NCBI GenBank assembly: GCA_036583965.1
Contig: JAZBQD010000014.1
Coordinates: 53,573,626 to 53,637,625 of the forward strand
Reading direction: 5' to 3'
DNA length: 64,000 bases
Source: Prunella strophiata
Lineage: Eukaryota; Chordata; Aves; Passeriformes; Prunellidae
Shown: in pieces, positions 48,897 through 61,665 of the stretch
Numbering within the stretch: position 1 is the first letter of the stretch
Layout of the letters: every line of letters starts with the position of its first letter
The notes under the pieces: generated by a model
What the model saw: the letters and a program-made list of their open reading frames with translations, nothing else
What the model was told of the DNA's origin: nothing
Database searches by the model: none
Made by a program: the position numbers and the translations under genes

Positions 48897-51800
48897 AACT
48901 GGAACCATGCAGAGAGACCATCATGGTGGCTGTGATACCAATTCACACTCATTTTAAAGACACCTTGTCCCACTTTCCCTTCTCTGTAAGACAGGAATAC
49001 TGGTAAAGGCTTCTGTATTCCTCACAGAACTATTGCTAGAAATGGAGCATTTTTGATATCACAGTGCACAGAAGAATTAACATTGTAGAAGAACTGGGCA
49101 TAATTTTAAATGCATTTTTTGTGTTGTAATCTACATACATCCACATGGCACCATTCTGAGCATGTACATCCACTTGCCAACAAACCAGTTCTAGTAAACA
49201 TGTACTGCTGTACCCTGGATGATGCAGTGTTCAGAAACCCCATGGAGATAGCAGCTGCATAAATTCTATCAGAAGATGCCGTTGTGTTCCAAAGCATTAT
49301 CAACTTCATCTGCCAAAGCTGGAAAAACATTTGAAATGTAGAATTCCATTATTTTTTGTTACTACCTTTTCAATGAAAATAAGACTATTTCAATTCCCAT
49401 TCCTGCAATAAATGCATATGCAACAAATCAATGTTTTTTTTTTATTATCCTTTATGATTCTTGATTATTTATTGCAACTAACCTTAAGAAATTTTCTGCT
49501 GTTTAATTTTTTTTAATTTGTTGGGTTAATCCAGAGAGGTGTTAGATTTTTTTTTCCCTATCAGACAGTGGTTGTTATGAAGTTATAGGTGAGGGGACTG
49601 GTGATAATTAATAGCTCATAAAGCATTTTTCATCAATAGTTGTTCTGATTTTTTTTCAGAATTTTGCCAATTTTTCTGTTGTCTCCATTTTACATACAAA
49701 CCAAAATATTTTTGAGGACTAAATGCAGGAGGATAAGTAAATACTGTGTATCTTAAATACCCTGCAGAAGTGTAAGCAGATTAAAAAAAAAAATCCAAAA
49801 CAATCAAGCCACACTACAGATATTGCTCACGATTTCATTGACTCACGTTTAAAATCTGAGACTTTCAAAAGTGATTTCCTTCGCCATGAAAGAAAATTAC
49901 TGCTGTTTTTTTTTTTTTTTCCTTTGATAAATTTTTGAGGGAATATCCCCATGTATATAATTATCATGGCACTACTTCTGCACAACCTTGGGCCTCTCAG
50001 TCCTGGTCCCGTGCGCTCCTCTGCAAGGGCTGCCCACGCCACCACTTGCACAACAGGAACACCCATTTTCCAGTTTCATGCTTTTCATTAGACAACATGG
50101 TCTTGTCAGGTGGCAGTGTGTTTTGGCTCCTGCATACACAGCTGTTTTTACTACTCGGGGTATTTGAATGCTTACTCCACCCATTTGTTTAATGAGACCT
50201 GTAATCAGCTTCAATTCCAATCGGTCATTAACACCTCACCCACAGCAATATGAAGCCAAAATTGGACAGGTTTGTTATGCCTGTTACAGCATGCAGTGGC
50301 GATACTTTCTGCAGGTTTTAAAATGTCTTTATTATAATTCATGTTAGTAATAACTATGAGCCATTCTCCTTGCTACAGCAGCAACAAAAATTAATAACTC
50401 TTCTTGTCTTTTTCCTGTGTGATTATGCTTTGAAGTGTATATCTATTTCCTAACTTTTGGATTTCATTTCATAAATATATCAAGCAAATAAAGGCACTAT
50501 CATGAATGAGTCTCAATTTTGTTGGTCCTTGCAAGACAAAAATGCAAAAGATCAATAAATACATAGGAACTACATCTGGCTTAGTATGGCTTACTGAGTC
50601 CCACTTAGTAACTGGTGGAAGAAAAGGTGTCATATCTATTCTTGTAATCATCTGATAGTACCTTAATTTCCATGACAAAATACTGGGCTGGATGTAACCT
50701 GTGTGGCCTTTCTCTTGTTCTTAAAGGACAGGAAATAGTTGTTACTTAACATCTGAATTCCACCTGCTAAATGCACCTTACTATAGCATGTAACACCAGG
50801 GAGCTGGCATTTCCAGAGTGGAGAGTGGGAATGTGAATGACACACCTTCATTCATGTCTCTTGTTTTCTTTTTTCTTTTCTGGGTATGAAGATGAGGTAT
50901 GGTATCTGCTTATGCCTGAGACAAAATGGGAGGAACACGACAGAGGCAAAAGGGCAGGATGTGGAGAAGGAGAGGGTGTATATCCCAAAAAGTGATCTGT
51001 GTGGTAAACTAGGAAATCACTGTTTCTTTACATTGAAAAATTGTAGTATATTTTTATTAACTTCAGCAAATCTAAGCATTTTGCTGTGAACTGGTGTTCA
51101 TGGTACATGCTATACAGACAGAGTCTGTAAATAAGAGTGAGTATTAGCAAATGCTTTGAATTTAACAATGGACAGAGAAACAGCACTGCACATTCCAAGC
51201 CCAGTCCCATGCCCAGGACATCTCCTTCACCTGTATATTGCACCTCTGTATTTTACTGGCAGATTATACAATGCCTATACTCATTATACAATGAGCTATA
51301 CTCATAAAGTGACTAAGATCTATAATTGAGGGATAAGAAGGGGCTCACTTTCAGTGGATTTTCATCCTGACTTCATGTCTGTTCACTTGCCTGATCTGAA
51401 TCAGAACTAGCTGAGAGAGTTAGAACCCACCAGGAAAAAGTGAGCTGGTTTCCAGCAACTGAACATGTGGCTCTTTTCATCTAAAGAAAAAAAAGATATA
51501 TTATATAGATTGACATAGATGGTTTTAAGAGGTGGCCAACATGAGGCATTAATGTGTAAAAGCTTGTTGGGTTTTTTGTTGGCATGTAGGGTGCAGAACA
51601 TGCATGTTCAGTCCAATTGGAGTTTGGCATTTGTCAGTATGACAAAATCTAGTATTAATTTTGGTCCTTATTTCAGATACCTTAGTGAAAAGGCCAAGGA
51701 CAGAAAGTACATGAAGATGGAGCTCCACCTCTCACTCCCAAATATTTCCTCTCTGTCACAGCTCAGCTGGTCTGCAGGGAACATACAGAACTCTCTGACT

Positions 51801-53266
51801 TCTCTGGTTAAGCCTGTAACTCACCTAAGTGCTCAGTCTCCATTGCTCTCACACTAATTCTTTTCCCAGCTCTAAATTTATTTCATAACAGGGACAAAGA
51901 ATTATTCCTGGAAGTACAAAGAGAAAAGTAGGTCAAGACACAGAGTTTGACGATCTCCCTTTGGAACTTTTGTGTAGTTATAATTGAACTGTCCTTTTTA
52001 AAGTGTATCCTGTATTTATTTTTTTTTTAATTTTTTTTGGCAACAAGTCAGCTTGGAAATGAAATGCACTATGTCATTCAATTTTTCTGCAGATTTGCAA
52101 ATGTAATTAATTATTTTATTACACTTCAGGTTCTTTAGAGCCCATAACAACTGGTGTTTCCTTGGAAATATAATGAGGAGGTAAATGGGGTAGAGTTCAC
52201 TTAATTTCAGCTACATACATTGTAAAGACCTATATAAACTTTAAGGTATTCATATAGGTAATTTTCACCAATGAAACATGAAATTACCTGCCCAGTGGTA
52301 GCAGGCAGACTTCTCTATGTTTCTCACATACAAAAGCAAGCAAATAAGTTCATAAAAACTATGGATTTGGAAGAATTGTGAGGGTATGGGTCTTGGAACT
52401 CCTTCACAATATTTTCATCTGCAGATTCTAGCAAAATGTCTTATGATTTTGACTGAGTCTTATAGACATTGTTACAGTAGAACTGTAATCAGTATAATAA
52501 AAAAAGTCATCAGTGGAGAATCCACATCACCTGCAGCATTCTTAACTTCCTTCTTGTAGACCTAAGGCTGTTTAATGGAATGTTTTTAATTAGAAAAAGA
52601 ACCCCACACTATTTACCTATTTAATTTGTTAATCCCATAACTAAATAAAAAGAGAACATTGAGTTTTTATATTAATCATGTGAGGTTGGATACAATTTGT
52701 TGTTTCATGACTCTAGCTCTTCCTTCAAGTTCCCAGACGGCACTTCAGAGAGAAAATCCAGGCCTTGAGTTTAGTACTTCAGCTGCCACAAAAATAAGTG
52801 CAGGTTATGTGACTCAAAAAGAAGATGTACTTTTTAAATTATGAAGATCATTTTTGCACTGTTTGAAATGTCCCACTGGCAAGACTAGACTAGTTTAACC
52901 ATACAGAGTGGCAATGGTCCAAAAATACTAATCAGCAAAGGCAGAAAATTTGCTTAATTTGGGTGCAGTTGGCTTGAGTTTACATGATGCTGCCAAGCTA
53001 TTTTTATCATTGTAGTCTAGGTCTTGGCCAAAAGTTAGGAACAAAATCTAAGCACATATAAACTTTAATGATCTTTTAGATTTGAGCTAAACCCAAACTT
53101 TGTTGACATTTCCATGTCTGAGTTCTGAAGCTATCAATTTTATGGTATTTTAAAACCATTGCATAAGTTTGTGTCTGTAAATAGCACTAGGGAAAGTAAG
53201 CAAAAGTCCAGTAAGCTCTAAGGATAATCTTAACAGATTTTCCCTGTTTTTATATTTCCAGTAGGG
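48897..53266. other. Unique DNA with a possible conserved non-coding element
   Basis: No gene is seen. The part 50180-50420 has a non-repetitive, word-rich texture with CpGs (TTCCAATCGGTCATTAACAC, GCAGTGGCGATACTTTCTGC) suggesting a conserved element. The frame at 51519-51857 (112 codons) has no recognisable motif. T-rich runs are at 49434-49443, 49906-49920 and 52019-52040. Confidence 0.45.

Positions 53267-53294
<28 letters not shown>
53267..53294 (+). repeat. A28 homopolymer
   Basis: Twenty-eight consecutive A between CCAGTAGGG and GTCTAACC. There is no AATAAA signal or retrocopy body directly upstream. Confidence 0.95.
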
Positions 53295-53298
<4 letters not shown>

Positions 53299-53907
53299 AA
53301 CCATATACTATTATTAATAAACAACAAGGTGTGGTCCTAATTTCAGTGGAAGAATGATGGCTTATTTGTAGTGAAGATCTGTCTCTTAGTTCACTTAGAA
53401 ATTACATTGGTGGTTAGTCAGGAGGTGCTCTGGTTTATAACAATGGTATAACAATGGTTCAGAGCAATCTGCCTATTCACTACTGATTGATTCTGTTTGG
53501 TTTTGGTGATTCTTCCATTGTATCTGCATGAAAAGGCTGAATACTTGAGTATCAGGTTTGCCTGTTTCCTGTTATATTACTTTGAGTTCATCTTGATCTG
53601 AAAAAGTACAGCATTGGCCCCAGGGATAATTAGAAACTTAAATTTTCATAGTTCTCTATGTCATGGAACCCTGTGAAAAAAGTGTTCTGTGGGTCAGGAC
53701 CAGTCCTTTGTTTTGAGACAGGGAGGTATCTGAGAAGAGGACATTGACTTTCACAGATCAGCAGGGCTGGGCAGTAGCTATGCTCTGAGAGACCTCCATG
53801 TATTTTTTAGCAGGTAAGGCTGTTTTGTGAGAGGGGGAGGAAATGCATTACAAAATATAGTAAATATTTTAAATGTCTTGCTAAATTCCTGGTGACCAAA
53901 AAAGTAA
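53295..53907. other. Unique DNA, no gene seen
   Basis: Background between the A run and the CR1 fragment. A small duplication of ATAACAATGGT is present at about 53438-53460. Confidence 0.55.
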
Positions 53908-53971
53908 TGGCAGTTGGACTAGTTGATGAATGTAGGTCCCTTGCAACTGAAATATTCTATTCTGTTCTATT
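53908..53971 (+). mobile_element. CR1 LINE 3'-end fragment
   Basis: GGCAGTTGGACTAGTTGATG, then GTAGGTCCCTTGCAACTGAA and ATATTCTATTCTGTTCTATT. This is an avian CR1 3' end (TTGGACTAGATGATCT, GGTCCCTTCCAACTGAAATATTCTATTCTATTCTATT). Only about 64 bases are recognisable. Confidence 0.88.
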
Positions 53972-56344
53972 AAGTAACTAAAATCTGACTGTGATCCATA
54001 ATGTGCACCCATCTTGCTCTCACTGTTAACACATGAGCATATGCATCTTCCATATATGTGCAATTCTGTGAGTGGGTAAAGTGCAGCTGTTGAGAGGTTT
54101 CTGGACATATAATAGGAAACGGCTTAAAAAACATGAAATTGAAAGTTGCAGAATTTTACTTCAGATGCACTGGTTAGAAGGTCTCATGAGATGGTTATGA
54201 ATATATAGTACACATAAATAACAGGTTAAGTTCTAGAACTTGGTCAGGTGGGTTTTTCTCTCCTTAACAGTATCTTATTACATGAATAGGTGCTGGAGTC
54301 ACTAGGGCTATTCTAATCTTTAATGGTTTTGTACCATATGATAATGAAACTACCAGCATGCTTCACAGCACCCCTTTCATCTTGTGTTCATTGTCTATAT
54401 ATATATATTGTTGTCCAGTACAAAGATATCAAAGTTTTGCCCTTTCGGCATACCCTTTTTTAAAATGATGAGACACTTCCAGGGAAAAAGACAGCTCACT
54501 TTGAATTAAGATAATAGAATATGACTCCCATTATAGGAATAACCTCTTTCATCCTTCCTGTGATCTTGTGATCACAGGGTACAGTGATGATGACAGGGGA
54601 GGGAAAGCACAGAGATTGCACTCATGTGGGAGAAATGCAGCACTCTTATGTAGAAAGGACCTTCTCTAAATAGTGCTCCAGTATCTCTGCAGAGAGCACA
54701 GCTCATTCAGAATGCAAATCTAACAGACATATCCGTCGGTACAGCCACTTGTCTGAGAATGGAGCAGAAGTGTTTACATTTTTTTTCTCTACTCTGAGGA
54801 GTAATTTATAACAACAATATTCATTCTGTCTAAGCAGTCTCTGGCACCAGAGTATGCATATCAGCAATTGTAATACAGTCATTCACTATTGGCACTTCAG
54901 GCCAATAAAGTTTATTTCACTTGGAGTGCTGACATGGCTGTCTGCAAACAAGGCTCTGAGAACTAAGACAGCTGGAACGTCATTAAAGAATATTGACTCC
55001 CTCTCTTCTTTTTTATCTGTTTCCCTTTGGTGGAACTATAGTGCATTTAAGAATGATAGTTGCCTCCCAAAATATGAAAGCAAAACAGGTAAAATCTATT
55101 TTTATATTTCCTTCATGAGTACTGCAAGTTCTATAAATTAGTGAAGAAGATTAAACCATGAAACAGATTTGGGGAAGAATAAAAAGGTGCCCAGATGTTC
55201 CCAGATGGTTACACCAGAGTTTTCATGAGGGCTTTTTTGTGAATTTAAAACTGGCTGTGTAGGGAGGAGCTGATTATTAATAATTTAGCACCTTTGGCAG
55301 GATCAATATGACTAATTTGTTATGTCTGAAGAGCTAATTCCTATTCCTTTGTGAACTGAAGCCTTGAAAAATTGAAGTAACAATTTAAAAGGAAAAGCAC
55401 TTATAGGGATTAAGGGGAACTGATTGATTCTGGTTTAGTCTTTAAAAGAATTAATAACCTAAAATTAGGGCGTTCTTTTACAGTTGTAATATGTGCAACT
55501 TGAAAAACTTGCTACTTCACTGTCTTACTGCTAGAAGGGGTTTCTGAAAATCAAGCTTCACAAATGCTGCACATTTCAGTTATTTAAAAAACTTCCTTGC
55601 AGTAGCAACACCCCTCTGTTTTGGTTCTGGGACAGCTTATAGGAGGAGTTCCAAGCACTCCCAGAGCTTTATACAGACTACAGGAATGTAGGAAACTGAG
55701 TTCTAGCAAAAAGGGAGGGAGTTTGAAAGAAACTGGTCTTTGTCTCCCTTTCTTTCCTGAGCTATTCAAATAATTAAACAAAGTTCATGTCACGGTAATA
55801 GTGTGTGTCCCTCACAGAGGTTTCTGTGCTGGCTCAGACACCATAGGGAGAGCCCTGAAGAATAAATGTCACAGATAAAGATTTGTAAGGGCAGAGAGCT
55901 GCCTCTCACTTAGGGAGAGGTGAAGGACCAAATCCATGGCTTGGAAATACCAGACCCTGCTACCAGTGGTATTCCTATCCATCTGCTCCATCTACTAAAT
56001 CTGCTCCATCTACTGCCTAAAGCACTCACCTATGCTCATCTCAAAGTCTTTGGTGAGAACCTTCCCCAGCTGACAACCTGTGCATCAGCAGTCCTCTCTC
56101 TGGTGACAGCCATCACAGTCACAGGGCAGGCCTGGTGTCATGCTCCTTCTCATTGATCCCCATTTTCATGACCTTTGAATTAGCATTTCATACCTCTGGG
56201 TCATTCCCTGGGGACAGAATGCCTGTCTCCCTGCTATTGTTGTGGATGTATCATCTGCTACATAATAATGGGAAAGCACCTCTCTACAGCATGGATTAAA
56301 AGGAAAGACAGAAATAGAATGTTTTATGAAGAATGAGAACAAAG
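53972..56344. other. Unique DNA, no gene seen
   Basis: A TA-dinucleotide tract lies near 54397-54408, and an 18-bp tandem duplication lies at 55981-56016 (ATCTGCTCCATCTACT twice). The moderately GC-rich patch 55800-56165 has a 78-codon frame with no recognisable domain. Confidence 0.5.
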
Positions 56345-56379
<35 letters not shown>

Positions 56380-56382
56380 AAA
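56345..56382 (+). repeat. (CA)n followed by A25
   Basis: About six CA units (56345-56357) lead into a run of 25 A (56358-56382). Confidence 0.93.
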
Positions 56383-59300
56383 GGCTTGGAACAACTGAAT
56401 CACACTCCAAAGGAAATTTCCAAGAGAAGTTAATGGTGAAATTAACCTCTTGTAATGTTTACAGCTATTAAATACAGAACAGAATATTATATTTGGCTCT
56501 AGGAAATAGAAAAGAACTATTACCCAAATGACAGTTTATAGAGTGTCCTAGAGTGGGTTCTGTTTCACACAAAGGAGAAACAAAGCTGAAGAATTCTTGA
56601 AAAACCTTTAAAGAATTCCATTTAAGTAGTTATACTATACAATGCAGGGGAATTAACACTTAAAACAGCTTGAAGAAATGCCAGTATGGACTTGCACTAC
56701 TTGGAGCAAAAAAAAAATGTATTACACTGCCATAATTAAAACACATGTGTAAGATTTAAGTCATCAGGCACTGGTAAAGGACGGTGAAGGACAAAATATT
56801 TCCGTGTTTAAATGTTAACACCTGAATGCTGGAAGGAAGTTTGCACTAGGAGCAGTCTCTATTAAAATGTACAACAATTTTTAGGGTTTTTTTTCCCAGA
56901 AGGCTGGTTTCTGGGGAGAACGGAAGGGGTTTGTTGGTTTTTGTTTTAATAATTGGCCAATTTGTAGAGAAGATTGGACATTTGGGCCCTTTTCTAATGT
57001 TTTATCTACTTTATTTGCTTGCAAGTACATCACTAACACAAACATATATACCTGTTCTTAAAAGCAGTAAAGCCTGTTATAGCTCAACATCTTCTGGCTT
57101 TGGCTTATGAAGTGTGCAGAATAACACTCTTTACATTGGGACAGTTATGCTCTTTTTCATTCAAAAGTAGTAACTATGTAAGTTATTAGAAAAACAGAAA
57201 TAGCCCCTGCAAAATAAAGCCATTTTCATAGTACATGAAGTAATTTAATTTCTAATTGCTGTGACAGTGGGTTTAAAAGATTTCCTAAATAAAAGAAAAT
57301 AAATGAAAATAATTCTTTATAATAATGCAAAATTATCTGTTTTTACACAATGATAACCATGATCCTTGGATTATTAATAAGAATAAAAAATGCATACATA
57401 TGCACTTAATTTCCTCCTTTGAATATATGTGCTAGATGTAGAAGCATTCTGCTTTTCACATATACCTTGAAATTGTATAAAATTGTATGAACAATAACAC
57501 TGTGCAAGACAATAGGGAGTCTAGGCCCTGTATGCACAGTGGAGAGCAATGATTTTGAATTTAGGAATAAGGGTAAATGAGAAGCCTTTCTTTGACAGAA
57601 GTAAGATGGAGAACAGAAGAACAGATGTTGATGGAGAATCCTGTCCAATGTCTCTTCTAATGAATAAACAGCAATTATCAGAAATACTAACAGCAATTAC
57701 CAGAAATAATATTTTTTTTCTTCAACATTACTTTAGAGGTTTTCTTATATAGTCCCTGAATACTCTTTGTCATTTGAAGTTCGTACTACATTGTTTACTT
57801 AAAATCTTAAATGATTAAATAAAGAGATTGACAGGAAAAACATGATAGCCTTCTAGACAGGGTTAAAATTCAGAGCTAATTTTGTTCAAATTGCTTACCT
57901 TCCAGGATCGCCCTTACATTTCAGACAGTTAATTCTGAAGTTGCAACACCCTTTCACAATGTTCCTACCTTTTATTCTGTACTCCATTGCAAAAGTAAAA
58001 TGTAATAACTTCAACCTTCAAACCATTTGCCTAGAGTTTCTCTTGTCTGAAGAACCAAGCAGCAAATTAGGACTATGACTGTCAGGCCAACTAAAAAGAC
58101 AAATTCCATGCTGAGTTCTTCTCAACAGTACTTCATTAGCAATTTTTTTTCTAATTAAAGGGCCTCAGCTGACCTAGTACTTCAAGAACCCTCACCATGG
58201 AGATTTAAAAATTTTTAGAAAAATTGATTACAGCAAATAAATTTACCAGCAGAAACACATTGATTACTAACAGAAGCTAACAACATCCCAAAGCCCTTGT
58301 GTTCCAAACAGAGAAAACTACAAAGCTGAAAAAAACCTACTGGTAAAATTATCTGTGGCTACATCTAAAGTAAAATACAACTTTCAGCATGGTGAAAAGG
58401 TCATAAAAAAATCTCTTCAAGACTCTTCAATGGCTGCTGTTTGTCAATAACAAAAAAAGCCCACCTGCATGATGTCCCAAATTCCTGGTGAATTCCAGCT
58501 TTTGTTTGTTTTTCTATTTAATGTATCAGAACAACCTCTGGATTGTAGTGTTTCTAGAAACTTTGTTTTGACTGATCTAGTCTACATATATAATTAGGAA
58601 AATCAAGATGAGTCCATGAGGTTTTTAATGCAGTGTATTGAAAATGGGCATAACAAAGTTACAAAAGCTGCTGAAAAAGTTGTATGTGCATACACTCAAA
58701 AAGGGAGTAAATAATCATTTACCTGTTGTAAATAATTTTTTTTCCTTGAAAATACATTACTATTTTAGTTTGCTCAGGAGTTTTCACAAGTTTCCTTGAA
58801 AGGCAAATTACTGAATAGAGAGAAACTACAAAGGCTTGAAGAGGAGCCATGAAGTGCACATTTTATAAGCGCAAGTTCAGGATGACTTGTATTGTAGTTC
58901 TCTTCTGGTAGTTTATCCGTATCCTTTAGATAAGTAGTAACTCCCAAGTCTGTCTATAACTTGAAGAAAAAGTGCTTCTCTCATGCCTACCCCCCATAAT
59001 ATAACAGAAGTGGTGCAGGAAGAGAGAGAGGCTGGAAAGAGGCAGCAGAGACAACTCTGTAACTCCTGGAAATAAAGCAACCAGGGCCTTGCAGAGCTGC
59101 TGCAATCTCTTACATGAACTATTTCTGGAGACCCCATTCCTCTTGGTTGTGGATGCACCTCCTGTGACTGGGACACATGAAGAATTTCCTGTGCAGCTCA
59201 TAGGACCAGTCAGGTTGCACACTCCTCTCAAAAGAATCTCTGTGTAACCCCAAATTTGTTTTAAGTTATGTTTCATTTTACCTCTTAGGAGAGGCCAGCA

Positions 59301-61559
59301 GTAGACTGTTACCCAGTTTTGCTTTGGACTCTGCTGTGTGAGTAACTGTGTTGAAGCAGAATGTATTTATCCTGGTGGAAAAAAAGAAATTATTAATTAC
59401 CAGAAAGACTTAATTGCAGTTCTTTTAAATCAATATAAAATAGTTAAATTATTTCTATTATCTCTACCTCACAGAATCTGTTCCCTTTAGTCTATTTTGT
59501 TAGCTTTTTCAATTAGTGCAACAGATCAGATCAATAGATCAGTTTCCATATATAGAATCAGTAAAGCAGGGTCTTCTAAATTACACTACTGAAGAACAGT
59601 CCTTTTCAGTTCATTAGACCAATTACAGAAAATGTTATTTGATTCATGGGCTTTATAATTTTTTTCTCAGATGACAGAATTTTCCTCTATCAAATTTAGC
59701 TTAATGGTAGTTATTTAGAGATAAGTAAAGAAACAATCTTCAGCTTTCCACCAGAGACTGATAAGCTAATTTGTCTCACTTAGCTCTGAGAGTGCTGAGA
59801 ATATCTTCACACTTTCTAAGGCTCTGGATTGTGCCATAAAAGCAAAGTCCCATGCTGAGTGAAACCCCAGCACTGAGCCTTAAGGGAGCACAGAAAACAT
59901 ACAGTGAAAGGGGAAAGGAATTAGTTCCTCTAATCTTCAACCCATCATGGCTTTAGATCCACTGTCTCCTGATAAGGAAGGAAGCTGATTACTGTATCAA
60001 GGAACACTGGCCAATCTTTGACCATTCATTCCTCATCCTGTAAATCTGGGTGAGAAATGAGAAGATGCTAGTCCTACACATTGTACTTAATTTTGCTTTT
60101 TGCCCATTGTAGTTTTATTCCCTTAGTAACTTGCAAATCATTTCATGTCCTACAGCAATCCCATACAGTATGGTATGTAATGCATCCACAAGGAAGGAAC
60201 ATTTTTCACCATAAAATAATTGTTCTCGATAGAAATCTCTGTTTGTAAAAATACCCTGCTCAGGAAGGATACATAATTTGTGAAAGAAGGAAGCCTTTTT
60301 CAGTAATAGAACCTTGGAAAATGTTTCTAATTCTCTGGAAGGCAGATCATTTAATCTAACTAACTGTGCTGCAGAGCTGTAGAAAAGCAAGTATTTCTGG
60401 GTAACTTGACCAGAGGGAAAACAATTAGGCTACATTACTGAACTGTAGTAATATGTTTTCTTGGCAGCAGACCTTCCTCTGTGGTTACTGCCACATATAA
60501 TGTACTGTCTTTAAGGACTGGAGGCTGGAAAAACAAACAATTCAGAAGTGTACTGCACTAAGTCCCACACACTGAATATATGTTCAAAAACTGTATTTCA
60601 GTTATGGATTCATAAGCTTGCTTTACCTCATTTCACATGTACTCAGACGTTCTGGTTCAGACACTATTTTATATTAAGAGAGAAATGGGTTAAATTTTCA
60701 AAGCTCAGCTAAATCATTACTGAATTCCCCTAATTCATTGGCAAAGTGATGGAAAGAGAAGCAGTGAGGAAGCATGACAAAAAGACTAGTGAAAGAAACA
60801 GGTATTATGGTTACATGAGACACACACCCTTGTATCTTATAAATACTTCTTCTATGCCTAAATATACATGAAATGCTGTTAGAACTTTATTAAGACTAAA
60901 ACATCTATTGCTCAGAGTTTAGAATAAACCCCTTTAAGATTACCTACTCAATTCTAATTCATCCTTTTTGTATATTTACATTAAGGCATTAATCGTAATT
61001 ACATGACTGTGTGCTCTTATTTTTATGGGCATTTTTTTGCTTAATGCAAAAATGTCTAGAAGATGGTTACTCATTTGGGAAAATGTCTATAACTGTGGTT
61101 TGGGTTAACCAAGTGTAGCTATCAGTGCAAAAGCCAATGGCTCAGCTTTTATCTACTTCAAAGAATCCTTATCCTACATGTAGACAGAATAATAATTTTA
61201 AAGTGAATTCTTATGCTGTTCAATACTAGAGATTAGTACTTGATCATGTCCCAAACATTACTAAATTTGCTTCTACAACACCCCTATTAACCAAGGCCAT
61301 TTTGGCCTCCAATTTGCAAATGCAAGACAGGATAGAGGAAAAGGGTTCAAAGGTCAGAATATCCACAGTAGTTTAAGGTGCCAGCTTGTGACACTTATTT
61401 AATTTTCCCAAGAAGCTGATCTTCATGCTTTTCAAGTTCAGGTTCCATTAAGTTTAGTTGTAGTTCTGACTGTATAGAATTTCTCATAGGCGCTTATGTC
61501 TCATGCTGAACATGAAGAACATGAGGACATGCAATTAGCAATGACCCCAGAAAAGTTTT
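56383..61559. other. Unique AT-rich DNA, no gene seen
   Basis: Frames of up to 116 codons exist (58926-59276 minus strand; 60115-60390 minus strand), but I recognise none of the translations and see no promoter or splice context. No retroelement tail was found. Confidence 0.45.
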
Positions 61560-61665
61560 TGGTTGCATGACTTGCTTAACATCACACAGATGGGAAGAAT
61601 GAGAGAAGAAATTAAGTTCCTCAGAACCACATTCAGAGATCTGAATCAGGAAATCCTCACTTTTC
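61560..61665 (-). repeat. MIR-like SINE relic, minus strand
   Basis: Read on the minus strand, CATCTGTGTGATGTTAAGCA followed by AGTCATGCAACC closely matches the MIR core GCTGTGTGACCTTGGGCAAGTCACTTAACC. Upstream on that strand a degraded tRNA-like part (GTTCTGAGGAACTTAATTTC) occupies the B-box position. It is an old, inactive copy. Family assignment beyond CORE/MIR-type is not possible by eye. Confidence 0.5.

Noticed and set aside
53267..53294. A28 run as the tail of a processed pseudogene
   Set aside because: No polyadenylation signal directly upstream, no recognisable open or decayed coding sequence, and no flanking duplication.
58913..59276. Two overlapping minus-strand frames of 87 and 116 codons
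   Set aside because: They are different phases of the same DNA, with Ser/Leu/Cys-rich chance composition and no recognised similarity.
60115..60390. A 91-codon minus-strand frame with protein-like composition
   Set aside because: No family motif recognised, no upstream promoter or splice context, and the length is within chance expectation for 64 kb on six frames.
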